DNA from: Zygnema cylindricum
Taxonomy: Eukaryota > Streptophyta > Zygnematophyceae > Zygnematales > Zygnemataceae
Direction: 5' to 3'
DNA: 43,428 bases
Assembly: GCA_037447655.1 (NCBI GenBank)
Contig: JBBHKE010000739.1
Span: 1-43,428, forward strand
Notes under the pieces: generated by a model
What the model saw: the letters and a program-made list of their open reading frames with translations, nothing else
Database searches by the model: none
What the model was told of the DNA's origin: nothing
Shown here: positions 31,183-41,639 of the stretch, in pieces
How positions within the stretch are numbered: position 1 is the first letter of the stretch
How the letters are laid out: every line of letters begins with the position of its first letter
Position numbers and translations under genes: made by a program

Positions 31183-33574
31183 TCTGAGGGGGGAGGGGGA
31201 AGAAGGAGCGGGAAGGGTGGAAAGAAAAGGGAAATCTGATTTTTTATATGCAATGATTACACCGTGAATTATCATTACAGTAATGATTTTCAGCGTGGCG
31301 TTTATGTCAGAGGTACTGATTATAATCCACTTCCAAATGACGTGCCTGATTTTGAACCGTTTAAGCTTCAAGAAAAAAACAAAGTGAAGTTAACACTATT
31401 TAGGGTCCGTGGGGTAAAATTCACGAGCACCGATATAGTGTGATTAACGCTAATGTCCACCGTCTAGCTTTCACGTAACTTCGGTGTGATCATTACCTCT
31501 AGTCACCAATACTTAATACTTTTCGGTGGTAAATAATTGATATTTTTTGGTGGTAAATAAAGTGTTACCTAAATTGACGAACACATTAGTACCTCACCAG
31601 TTCTAGTGTTATAAATATCAACTCAAGGGAAACATCATTCGCCTCTTAAAATCAACCTTATTTCGGCTCTTCCTGTCATCGTTGCTTCCTATGCCTCTCC
31701 ATTCAATAAGAGGAAAAGATCACATGCCCCTTCATTTGTTAGTACCGGAGAGACAATTTTCTCTTTCATCTTTAGCCTCTACTCTGATGTTAAAATTTTC
31801 TTTACAAAATGTCACAAAATTCCCCACCAAAGGAGATAGCCAGCATCTGGATCTACCAACGCTACATCCTGTCTCCACAATATCCTTACGACCTTCTCCC
31901 TCGAATCTGTACAACTATTTACAAACTGACAAAAGGGAAACCTCTGTTGAATCCCACCTCTCTAAATCGCTCAAACATCACAGAACTATCAAAGCTTATC
32001 TACTTGCAGGAGGAGTGATTACACGAAACAAAGCTGGAAAGGGAAAATAAACATAAGAGTTGATCGAAAAAATGCAGAAATAAGAAAAACAAGCCAAATT
32101 TGTGTCAGTAAGTCACGGAGAGAAAGTTGATTATGTACTGCCTGCAAAAGGAAAAAGCAAAAAATTGAGACAAAGTTTCTAATAGAGTAAAATTGGATAT
32201 CAACTTTAATTGTTTAAATAATAAAGACATTTGCCTTCGACACTGTACAGTAAATTAATAGCAAAAGGGCCAAAAAATGAAAAGCTATCATGATTTAGCA
32301 CATATAAAATAGAAACACTAACATTTCCTGTAAGTTCCTACGAATCAGAACTTGACAGACTCGTAGTTTTTCAAAAGGTGGATTGAACCAGAAGAAATCA
32401 AAATACACAAGTTCCGATTCTTCCCATTCCCATCATGCTACAGGCGGGAGAGAGACGGATTCGTCCAAACAAGCGGTTGCCTCTATATCTTCTTCTTACT
32501 AGCAAAATACTAATAGGCTGACGATAGACAAATAGATCAAGAAAATGATAAAACCAAGATATGTACAAAGTAACGAAACGAAGGTAATAAGACAACAATG
32601 GGGAACAAGGACACACACACACACATATATTGGTTATACTCATAAGCCATACATGAACCATAGCATAAATCCCAAATGAAACCATGCCTAAGATATAGAA
32701 CTTGTTGTTTTTGAAAAGTTAGTTTTGTGCGTACGCGACGTTTCGTACGTGCAAGTGTTCGTTTGCGTACGCATTTACGCGATGTAATGTGGAGGTTCAA
32801 GTGGTTTCGTAGATTGGGTAAGTGAACGTACGGATATATAGTTTTGGGACGTACGAAATCGAAATTAAGTGACGCGAACCAACGCAGGTAATTTGTGGAT
32901 TGCGTTGGAGAAATGGACGGCGGATCGCAAAGCGATCCGACGTTAAATATTTGAAATGTGCTAAAGTGTACGCTGGCCGTACGAAACCGAATTTGACGGG
33001 CGGCACTTATGCAAAGGGACGCGACAGGGTGTAGTGAATCTATTTTTGGGGACAGGTGTAATTTATATTTGACAGGCGCATTTATGGCGAAGTACGTGGC
33101 TGCAGTACGGTACAGATTTGGATGGTACGATTTCATTTCGTCAAGTGTTGAAGTGGTACGAGGCGCGACATCGAGGGTGCCGAATAAGAGGTACAGACGG
33201 TGGACCAAGGCCGCCATTATTTTCCAGCTGGTGGGGACGCGAAATCGCGTCAATCACACGATATTTATTTTTGGACGTACCGGATGCTTTGACGAGATTC
33301 GTGGAGTACTGTTGACATATTCACTATGACTCACCATACGATTGTGTGTACTTAGTAAATATTTGGAACAGCATTGGTTTGTCTTATTGGAATTAATACA
33401 TTAGTGTTGATTATGATGTTTCTATTTACGTGATCAATTAGGGTTCCAACATTTTAATTTGTGTGTATACAATATCGTACTTGTAGACAAGTGTACGCTT
33501 ACGATTGCTTGACTCTCAAGTGTACGCATACAAATGGTTTGCTCTTACTAGTAGGGTATTATGCTTAAATAGGA

Positions 33575-34405
33575 CTTAGGGTAGAATCCCATTAGACGAA
33601 AAGTGGGGTTCGTTACTGGACGCCGTACGTTTTTGTACAGCGTTGTACAAAGTCGTACCTTAAAAAAAAAAATTCACCCGAAACATCGTTACTGGAAAGC
33701 TGTCGGGAGGCTCCAATGATGTAGGAGTAATTCCTGGCCGTTGGATATTTTACATTTTCAGATCCGCGAAGCATTCGCGCACATCGTCCAGTGTCACGAT
33801 AGTCTCCTCGCGAGGAGAGTTGTACGATACTGGTCGTGGTAAGGTCGTGTACCATTGGTACACAATAAAAAACAAAAAAATATCCACTTTGAACAAGCGA
33901 TCGCAGGCCTACACGTCGTACAGGCCATGTGCCTATGTCCTATAGGCCATGTGCCGCATGCCACGCTTGCCATGCTGGATGTAGGTGAGTTGGAAATATT
34001 CTTCCACGCTCCGTCTGACATCCACCGACATTCAAAGTATGCCGAGACCTTCAAAGTTTGTCGCATATTTTTGCCATTCCGTTTCAAAATTTTGATTTCC
34101 ATTTTCAAAATCAAAATATGGCCGCAAACTTTACGTACGAATCATTAACTACAATACCTCCGGTCGTCCAGATATTTCTTTTTGACTTTCCGTTTTTAGA
34201 TTTTTTTTCAGATTTTATGAATCGGACTCTAACCTATGTACGCCAATCATAATTGAAGAATGATTGGACTCTAACCTATGTGCGCCAATCATAATTGAGG
34301 AATGATTGTTCCTGGCCCGACAAAATGGAATAGTCTTCCAGTAAACGCTGCAAGCACAATTTTCCGTACATTTACTGGAACCGCCTAATGGAATTCTACC
34401 CTTAG
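33575..34405. mobile_element. 831-bp TIR element
   Basis: Left CTTAGGGTAGAATCCCATTAG and right complement CTAAGGGTAGAATTCCATTAG, two to three mismatches in about 24 bp. Just before the right end, GGACTCTAACCTATGT...GAATGATT is tandemly doubled (34227-34312, unit about 43 bp). Target duplication not clear. Confidence 0.6.
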
Positions 34406-34494
34406 TAAAGTTTAATTCAGTTGGATATTTTAGCAATTAGTGATTTGTTGACAGCTCACAAGTGTATATATAGGTCTGAGCTTTGTTAGGAATT

Positions 34495-35167
34495 AGGGCA
34501 TGGTTACATTAGGAGGTCTTTGTAATAGTATGGACAGCAAAATTTTTGTATTACAGAGGCCTCGATTACATCACGTATCATCTGTAAACAAGTTTTAACA
34601 TTCGTGTTCTGATTTGAATGGCCCCACGTAAGTCGACGATCAAATCTCAAAAATCGCAAAATTTGGAAACCGACCATTTTTGTATGCAAATCCGTACTTG
34701 CGTATTTCGTACGTGTACCTCGCAAGTGTACCGCGTCAATGTACCTCAGAGATCTCCTACACTCTGCTGACTTTCAGAAAAAAACCTTATTTCTTTTATG
34801 CAAAGATTTTACGGTCACCTTGTCCGAAGGCACGTCACTTTAGGGGCGTGTGAAATTTTTCATTTTTCATCGACGCACGTGTCTATCTTCCAGGTGTAGC
34901 TAATTGATTCGTTCTGTATTGGTGAACCCACCTCCGCGAGGTGGGTTCACCAATACAGATACAGAGGCGTATGGAGCGATTGCTTCGCAGATTAAGACTA
35001 AAATTTAATCGGACAGTTGAATTCTTCTCTTGGATAATTGGAGAATCGTAAACTTGTTTTCTGTAATGTTGTTTTCAAGAAGCTCACGAAAATGTAGTAT
35101 GGCGTGGTACGGGCAAGTAAAAAATTATGTATTAAACCTCACTTTTCGTCTGATGTAACCATACCCT
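34495..35167. mobile_element. 673-bp TIR element
   Basis: Left AGGGCATGGTTACAT and right complement AGGGTATGGTTACAT, one mismatch. No coding capacity. It holds the perfect hairpin at 34913-34959. AGGG ends suggest an hAT-type MITE, but no 8-bp duplication is visible. Confidence 0.55.
34913..34959. repeat. Perfect 22-bp-stem, 3-nt-loop hairpin
   Basis: Arm 34913-34934 (TCTGTATTGGTGAACCCACC + TC) is exactly complementary to 34938-34959 with loop CGC. Confidence 0.95.
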
Positions 35168-35684
35168 TAATCATTAATGCTGGTTAGAAAAGTAGGAAAC
35201 AAAAATGTAGTATTTTAGGGTTGTCGATTAGGTCATGCACTTTGAGTGATATATTGATTATTTGATTATACTTTTGTTCATGTGAGATCGCATTGTTTCT
35301 TATTATTTATATATGTAATTTATATACTTGTTATGCATTATTTATGCATTTTTCCTAAGATTTTTTGTGATTTTTATGTAACCCTAGATGTTATTCATGC
35401 GTTTGTGTGTGCATGCTATTGCGTCTGTGTACGCTTGTGTCATGCATTTATATATGCATTTTGTTGCGTTTGTGTATGTATTGTTTTACAGGTATGTTAT
35501 GATTTTCATCTTACCCTAATTGTTGTTTGTTGTGTCTGTGTATGCATAAGGAGGATGCACATTTCAATATGATTGTTCATTGGCCTAGCTTTGCTTAGCT
35601 TTTTGCATGATAGTTTGGGTGGCTTCTGCAGTTTTTAGACCAAAGAACAAGAGAACTCACCGAAAGTGGCACTCGGGAAGAAAA
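35168..35684. other. Non-coding stretch with TGTGTATGCAT-type low complexity
   Basis: GTGTGTGCATGC / GTCTGTGTACGC / GTTTGTGTATGT-like phrases recur at 35400-35560. No gene. Confidence 0.6.
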
Positions 35685-38600
35685 TTACGCTACTTCACTT
35701 GCCTTCCACTCTATTATTGTATTGTTGCTACTCATAGACCAAAGGCTATTTTCCACAGTTAATGATAATGCGTACACCGAATCCTTGTGACCGTCCAAAT
35801 CGGCAACACGTGTACCATATTCCCACGATCTTTTCCATCCTCAAATTGAATGGTCATAAGATCCAGACCACAAAACTCCATCTTTATCAATAACCAATGT
35901 CAAAATCAGACTCTTTCCATCAAGCCTTTTCACTAGCTTATCGTCTAAAGTCCGACAACCGATTATTCTGTCATCTAGTCCCGAAAACAAAAAACTGACC
36001 TATTGCAAGAGCTCCCACATGCACAGAATTTTCACTCAAAGTCGTGACACACTTCCCATTTTCCCAACATTTGATTGTCCGTCCACACAAGCTGACCACA
36101 ATTTTCCATTCACATCTTCACAAAAAGCGGTAATGGTTTTTTTGTGACCTTCTCCTTTGGGGCAAGTCGACAGAAAAGAAATAGAGTTTCCATCCCACAT
36201 CCACTCTTTAAATTTCTCCTTTTCTCTCTCAAAACTACCCGAGAAACAACTTCTATTGGATGTTTCGAACAACCCTGTCACGGGCATGTCGTGACCTTTG
36301 ACTTCTTCTATCACTTGAAAATCATCAACCAATAAAATAATTCCCGTATTGAAAACCAACCCATAAACGCCCTCTATTGAAAGTTAAAGTCAAAAAGCAA
36401 GAATACTTGTGGCCCGCAATCCATAAACATTTGTCTTTTTTTCAACATGAGAGAGTATTACCTCCAGCCCAAATAGTCCCGTCATGAACCACAGCAAGGC
36501 ACATGACAGGAAACTGACGAGAAACTTGGATTGCATGATCGATAACAAGCGGAACTGAACTCGGCCAAACCTGTAAACTCTACGACGTTATCAAAGGACA
36601 ACATAACTGATTTCGGACTAACTATAATGGAGAAATATTGAAACACATGTCATTAAAAACTCATAAAATACATAAACGAATATCATCTATTTGATTTGAC
36701 AGACCTATTCAAACAGGAAAGGCACCTATAGTAACATCTGTAGTGTTTTAATTATTTTCACCTACTTGATCTAATAACTGGTTTCACACCATATCTAGAA
36801 TATTCAGACGTTGTTATTGCATGACATATTTTAATACCTTTAACGTGCTCTATCAGATTTCCAAATGTTTTTCAAAACCTTTGGAGGTCTTTAAAGTTTT
36901 AAAAATGAATAAGTGAAATGATTGTATCCGCAGAAGTCAACTTTGTAATTCTATTGAAGTTTGGCTGAAATACAAACAATAGAAAGAAAAAGCTGTAGAA
37001 ATCCAAATCATAAACTTATTTAACAAAACAATGACCCATTGGCTCGACACCCACGTGTCATTTCACTGTGAAATAGTACTTAATCCTTTCTTGTTCCCAA
37101 AAGACATATTCTTAATCCTTTCTTGTTCCCAAAAGACATATTTCAACAGTTAAACTTGAAGGAAATTAGAAAGTATCACATCATATCAGATTGTACATCA
37201 AGAATTGTGGTGAACCATGAAGACAACTCACATTTTTAGCAAAACATTCTGCAATTTGATTATCTTTGAATTTCAAATCTCCACAAAGATCCTCCATCTC
37301 ATCTTCAAGATCTTCAATCTCTGCGTGCAAAGTCGATACAAGGTTTTATGGCTTTTCAATTCCTTGTTTTGCCCCAAATACAAAGTTGTGGCAAAACCTG
37401 CTTGCAATGGAATTCGAGGATTCTGAACGACCATCTTAGTTTTACGACCATCTTAGTTTTGGCTTCAGATAACTTGAAAGGGTCTAAAGCGTCACACAAA
37501 CAAAGGACAACATTGCCATGTACATCTGGATTTCTCTCCAAGAAAACATCAATCCAGTCATATAACGTATCACAGTTTTCACGAAATGAACCAGGCAAAA
37601 TCCCCACTATAGTTTGAAGGTCAAAAAGTTAAAATCCTTCATTATGAGAGGTTGCCCAAAGGATATAGTTGTTAACCAAAGTCCTAATAGAAAACTTTTT
37701 ACCATCTTCCAAATAAGTGGCATTGCTTCTGCCTTTGAATATTTCTGTTGAAAAATGATTTGTGATGAGAGACACCACTTAAGTTAATTCAGTTTGATCT
37801 TAAACATCTGTCGGTTTGTGCCAAAACTTTCTAAGGCTGTTTGTGCCGCTTTCAGTCAGGACAATGTTTTAAAGTATCATATAGTGAGATATAAAATTGC
37901 TCATTTTTCATTTAAATCTATCATAAAACCCAGACTGACAAGGCGATGCGTGGGCATTTGTTAATTTGTGTATATTTAAAAAAAAATGCTTGATATCGGC
38001 AAAGTCATTCGATGAACTAACATCTTCATTTGACGGTTGACATAGGCATTTATCAGGATCACATGTTGTAATTTTCTCGGCAAGATAACTTTTGATGTAG
38101 AAAAAGCTCAATTTCTTGGTTCGAACACCTTGTAAGAATCCTCGAAGTATAACTGGTGATAAGGCTACTAGCCTTTTGAATAAAGCTTTCTGCAAAAACA
38201 GTGAATAAAGCTTTCTCTGCAAAAACAGCGGATTCCTCCTCATTCCATACTGAGGCATACTCTGCAAGCCTTCAAATCTATTTGGCATTAGTGTGTACAA
38301 AAAGTTAGTAGCAAACATATCTCCATTGATGTTGCAATGCATTTCGTGGAAACAACATATGACAACAACCTCCAACGACATATAAGCAAGAAGACAAAGA
38401 AACAAAAGAATGAAGACAAAACTTTTCTTGTTGATCTCAAAAGATAACCAAAACATAACCTTGTTAGTAGAAAGAAGGCAATTCGCTATAGACATCGCGA
38501 AAACCATCACAAACATAAAAAATCCATAAAAGTTTGTGTAAGCCCGTCCAAGAAAAACTCAATAATATTTAATAAAATAAAGTAGCTCAAAACGTTTTCG

Positions 38601-39326
38601 CAGCCGTCACACTCCAACAGCACTTCGACCAACAGATATGATTTTTTCAGCGTGATTTATGTAAAACAAAGAATTCGTATAAACCGTATTGATAAATATT
38701 GCACATTTGTAACATTTGTAACATTTATCTTCACGAAGATATGTTTTTAAACTCACTTAAGACAACTTCCTAGCAGCTTCTGAAAATATCCTCACATATT
38801 CCAAAATTCAAATTTAATTCTTTAACATTTTCTAGGAAAGAGTGAGAGCTCTCCTTGCTCGAATAAAATTCCGCTTACAAAAAGTCTTCATGAAGTTTGA
38901 TCAAATTATTTGAAGAATATTTTTCAGTCATACAGAGATTATCAGCTGCAAAAATGATGTTAGCCACATTTTTTGTATTCAAATTCGGAGTTAACCGTAA
39001 CAAAATTTTATAATTTCTTTGAGCGTATGACTACCACTTGGCAACATGTCCAATGGTAAATGAAACGTGACGTGACAAACATCTTTTGCTTCTTCACATT
39101 TATGTTTGAAGAATTCGCTTCTTGCAAACAAAGGAAATCTATGCACCCGAAAGGTATTCTTATGCTCCACACTATTTATGATACCGGTAGTGGATTTGTG
39201 GGGAGTGGATCTTTAGAGATCGTTTCCAAGGGAATCTAGAATAACCACTGTGACGTCACTAAGGATTGAAAAAGAGAGCAGTGGTTCCCACGGGCATTAA
39301 TGACACATGGAAGCTATGGGCTCCAT
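35685..39326 (-). pseudogene. Pseudogene copy of the BTB-NPH3-WD40 gene
   Basis: Exon equivalents: 39326-38757 (BTB), 38261-37232 (NPH3 and coiled coil), 36570-35685 (WD40). Splice signals at the exon-intron borders are kept, including GTGAGT donors and the AAAAAT/GTGAGT border of exon 2. The frame is destroyed: TAA at 39297-39299 close to the start, TAG and TAA in the next 80 bp, and many indels elsewhere. Recognisable fragments remain, such as FREKEKFKEWMWDGNSISFLSTCPKGEGHK near 36200 (written here only as a pointer; key residues WMWDGNS) and DWIDVFLERNPDV near 37540. Introns are present, so it is a duplicate, not a processed copy. Small tandem duplications scar it (37087-37142, 37428-37461, 38177-38230). 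Confidence 0.9.
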
Positions 39327-39388
39327 GGCTGCAAGAGAAGGCAAAAGAGATAGAAAGTGAAAATTTCATCGCAGTAGCTTCTATAGTT

Positions 39389-39470
39389 TCACTCTCTTCG
39401 TTGTTGTTATTCAGTGATAAATCATGTTTCACTCTCTCCTGTTGTTGTTATTCAGTGATAAATCAAATTT
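39389..39470. repeat. 40-bp tandem duplication
   Basis: GTTTCACTCTCTTCGTTGTT plus GTTATTCAGTGATAAATCAT occurs twice in direct succession with two differences. Confidence 0.9.
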
Positions 39471-39589
39471 CAAATGCTGCCAGCTGGATTGGATAAATCG
39501 GTCAGGTTTGAAGTGAAACCGAATTGAACCAAACACGATTTTGTCACACAGTTGGGTTTATACCTAGCAAAAGCTTAAGGTTCGGCAAA

Positions 39590-39925
39590 TGCCCAAACCA
39601 GAAATTAGGGCAAACCAAGGAGATCGCCATTTCCCCTAAACGCGACAAGATTACCATATCGGCGAAGATAAACATCCGCCTCGATATTAAACATTAAATA
39701 CTGAGAAATTCCAGATCGATACGAAACAAGAGCCTGAATTTGTAATATCCACAATTTTGGACATTTCTCTCGTGAAATACTATCGATAAAGAATATTGAA
39801 CACGTGGGACACGACAACATGGAAAATATTTTTTGTCCGCCAGGTGGCTTTTACAGTTTTGCGGTATGTGTTTTTTTTCGTACTAAATACGTATAATACT
39901 CTAAATGACCATTAAGAATTTAAGA
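39590..39925 (+). repeat. Diverged copy of sequence at about 975-1300
   Basis: Shared phrases in order: CCATAT[T/C]GG[T/C]G, CTCG[G/A]TATTAAAC, and near the right end ACTAAAAATGAC / CTCTAAATGACC after CGTATTATAC / CGTATAATAC. Level is moderate. Probably a dispersed repeat. Confidence 0.4.
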
Positions 39926-39971
39926 CGACTACAGTACAAAAAATACCTACCGGGAAAATTGCAAGGTTTAG

Positions 39972-40174
39972 TACACCTTGAATCGTTATTAACGTATAGA
40001 AGTTATTAGTGTAAAGAAAAAATTAGCGTCATTCATTCTAATTTAGTGCCAGGAGACGTGGCAGATTATGGTCCACGTCCTTAAATAGTGTAATTTATTC
40101 TATTTAAGGTAACAATGTCAAAATTTTGGGGTGTCGATATAGAGTACATAAGGCTAATAACGATTCATTGTGTA
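39972..40174. mobile_element. 203-bp TIR element, family 1
   Basis: Near-identical to 25147-25349 and the same length; TA-bounded. Confidence 0.88.
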
Positions 40175-40184
40175 TTGTACAGTA

Positions 40185-40642
40185 CACCGCCAATCGCTAT
40201 TAGAGTAAAGGAATAAATAGCGTAAAAAAATATTAGTGTTATTAACGCTAATTGGAAAAAAAATGGGTTTTTTCGAATAATAAATGCCCGCTGTATTGAT
40301 GTCTACATCAATATATGTATTCGTACAAAATCTGATAATTCGTACGCTAAAATATGAATATTTGAGTTTGCGTCTCTTTTTCCAGTGCACATTCACATGT
40401 GTGCGCAATTACATTAAATCACTTTTTGTACATTTGTATTTCAAAAAGTACATTCTGGTCTGGAAAAAGTGTCCGTACACCACACTATAAACATTGCGTT
40501 GTACTTCCGTTATTAACGCTAATTAAAAAAAAAACCCTAAAAGGCGTAAAGGAAGAAATAGAATTATGGATTGTATTTCAGGTTTTTTTCTTTAAAAAGG
40601 GCACCGAATTAGCGTTATTCACTCTAATAGCGATTGGCGGTG
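40185..40642. mobile_element. 458-bp TIR element with perfect 22-bp ends
   Basis: Begins CACCGCCAATCGCTATTAGA (+GT) and ends in its exact complement. Ends match the TIR of family 1 and of 41409-41635, so one transposase may serve all. Flanked by GTA on both sides. Confidence 0.82.
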
Positions 40643-41388
40643 GTACACCGCGAATAGTTATTAGTGTCAATAACTCTATTTTGGGTTCTTAAAATTTTGT
40701 TTTTTTTCCTCAAATAGGTTGGGGTTGGGGTTGTAGTACTGGCTTTGTCAATTGTCGTGCTTTTCATTTTGAGTTTGGGTGCTTTTATTTTCCTGGTTGT
40801 TGTTTTCTTTTTGTTTTTGTTTTTGTTGTGCTGTTATTTTTTTCCCCTGTTGGTAGTTTTTCAGTTTCGGCCATGCCACCCATTTTGTACCCCCGGACTC
40901 AGATGGTTTACCATCGTGCATTTTAATATATCCTGCGTTTTTTTTTTTTTAATTTTTTCTTGACGTTAATTAAGGTACTGTACAAAATAGCGTAAAGAAC
41001 GAAAGTACAATAATATCTAAATAGTGTGGTATACGGTGTGTCGTATACGGTCGATGTCAGACCGTACATAAATGTACTTTTTCAAGTGAAAATTTTGCTA
41101 AAAATGAATTAAATCAGACGCGCACGCATAGGAGCGTGCGCTCAAAAACGGGATTAGTCTGACACGTAAATTAGTCTGACATGTACGGATGTTTAAATTT
41201 CACAACGGCGTACGATATCTAATATTTTGTATCGTACGGTGAATACTCTATTTTTGCTGTTCCCAAATTAGCATTAAACGCCGAAATTAGAATACACCTT
41301 TTTTTTGAAAAATTTCAAATTCTTAATTAGCATCAAGTACGGTAAATTTTATTCAACACTATTTAAAGTTTGACACCATCAACGATTA
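40643..41388. other. Non-coding, partly 3' end of an R2-like element
   Basis: 40643-40700 starts like another TIR element (TACACCGCGAATAGTTATTA) without a visible partner. 40867-40925 has TTTTTCAGTTTCGGCC, then GGACTCAGATGGTTTACCAT, matching the R2-like 3' end at 12540-12582 with the same hairpin. 41120-41145 has a short inverted GCGCACGC repeat. No gene. Confidence 0.5.
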
Positions 41389-41416
41389 GCGGTGTACTGT
41401 AGCTACAGTACACCGC
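41389..41416. repeat. Perfect 28-bp palindrome at a TIR element junction
   Basis: GCGGTGTACTGTAG and its exact complement with no spacer. It arises where two TIR ends (GCGGTGTA and TACACCGC) face each other, joined by CTGTAGCTACAG. Confidence 0.95.
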
Positions 41417-41635
41417 CAATCGCTATTAGCGTGTACGTTTGATTAGCGTATACTATTATTTAGCGTGGTGTACGCTAATTGGGAATTTGGGAATTTGGAA
41501 ATTTTGGAAGAAATCGATTGCTCTAATTAGGAATTAGGGCTTTTTTTAAATAGAGTGGATAATTCTATTTGAGAATAAAACAAAAAAAGCAGGACGGGAT
41601 TAGCGTACACAACGCTAATAGCGATTGGCGGTGTA
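41409..41635. mobile_element. 227-bp TIR element
   Basis: TA-bounded; perfect ends CACCGCCAATCGCTATTAGC + GT. Same TIR as 40185-40642 but a different interior. Confidence 0.85.
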
Positions 41636-41639
41636 GTTT

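Larger units (their letters stand above)
32703..35651. mobile_element. 2.9-kb insertion in copy B, 6-bp candidate TSD
   Basis: Copy A and copy B align up to AGAACT (32697-32702) and again from AGAACT (35652-35657); everything between is absent from copy A. Ends are TGTTGTTTTT and AAAGAACAAG, so LTR-like (TG start) but not cleanly TG...CA. It has no recognisable transposase or polymerase and contains at least two smaller TIR elements. Rich in CGTACG. Confidence 0.55.
31190..39340. repeat. Segmental duplication, copy B
   Basis: Same order and orientation as copy A (14500-20470). It is longer because of a 2.9-kb insertion at 32703-35651. The stretch 31190-32700 matches 14500-16600 minus the TIR element at 16002. 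No gene is supported in 31190-35684. Confidence 0.85.
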
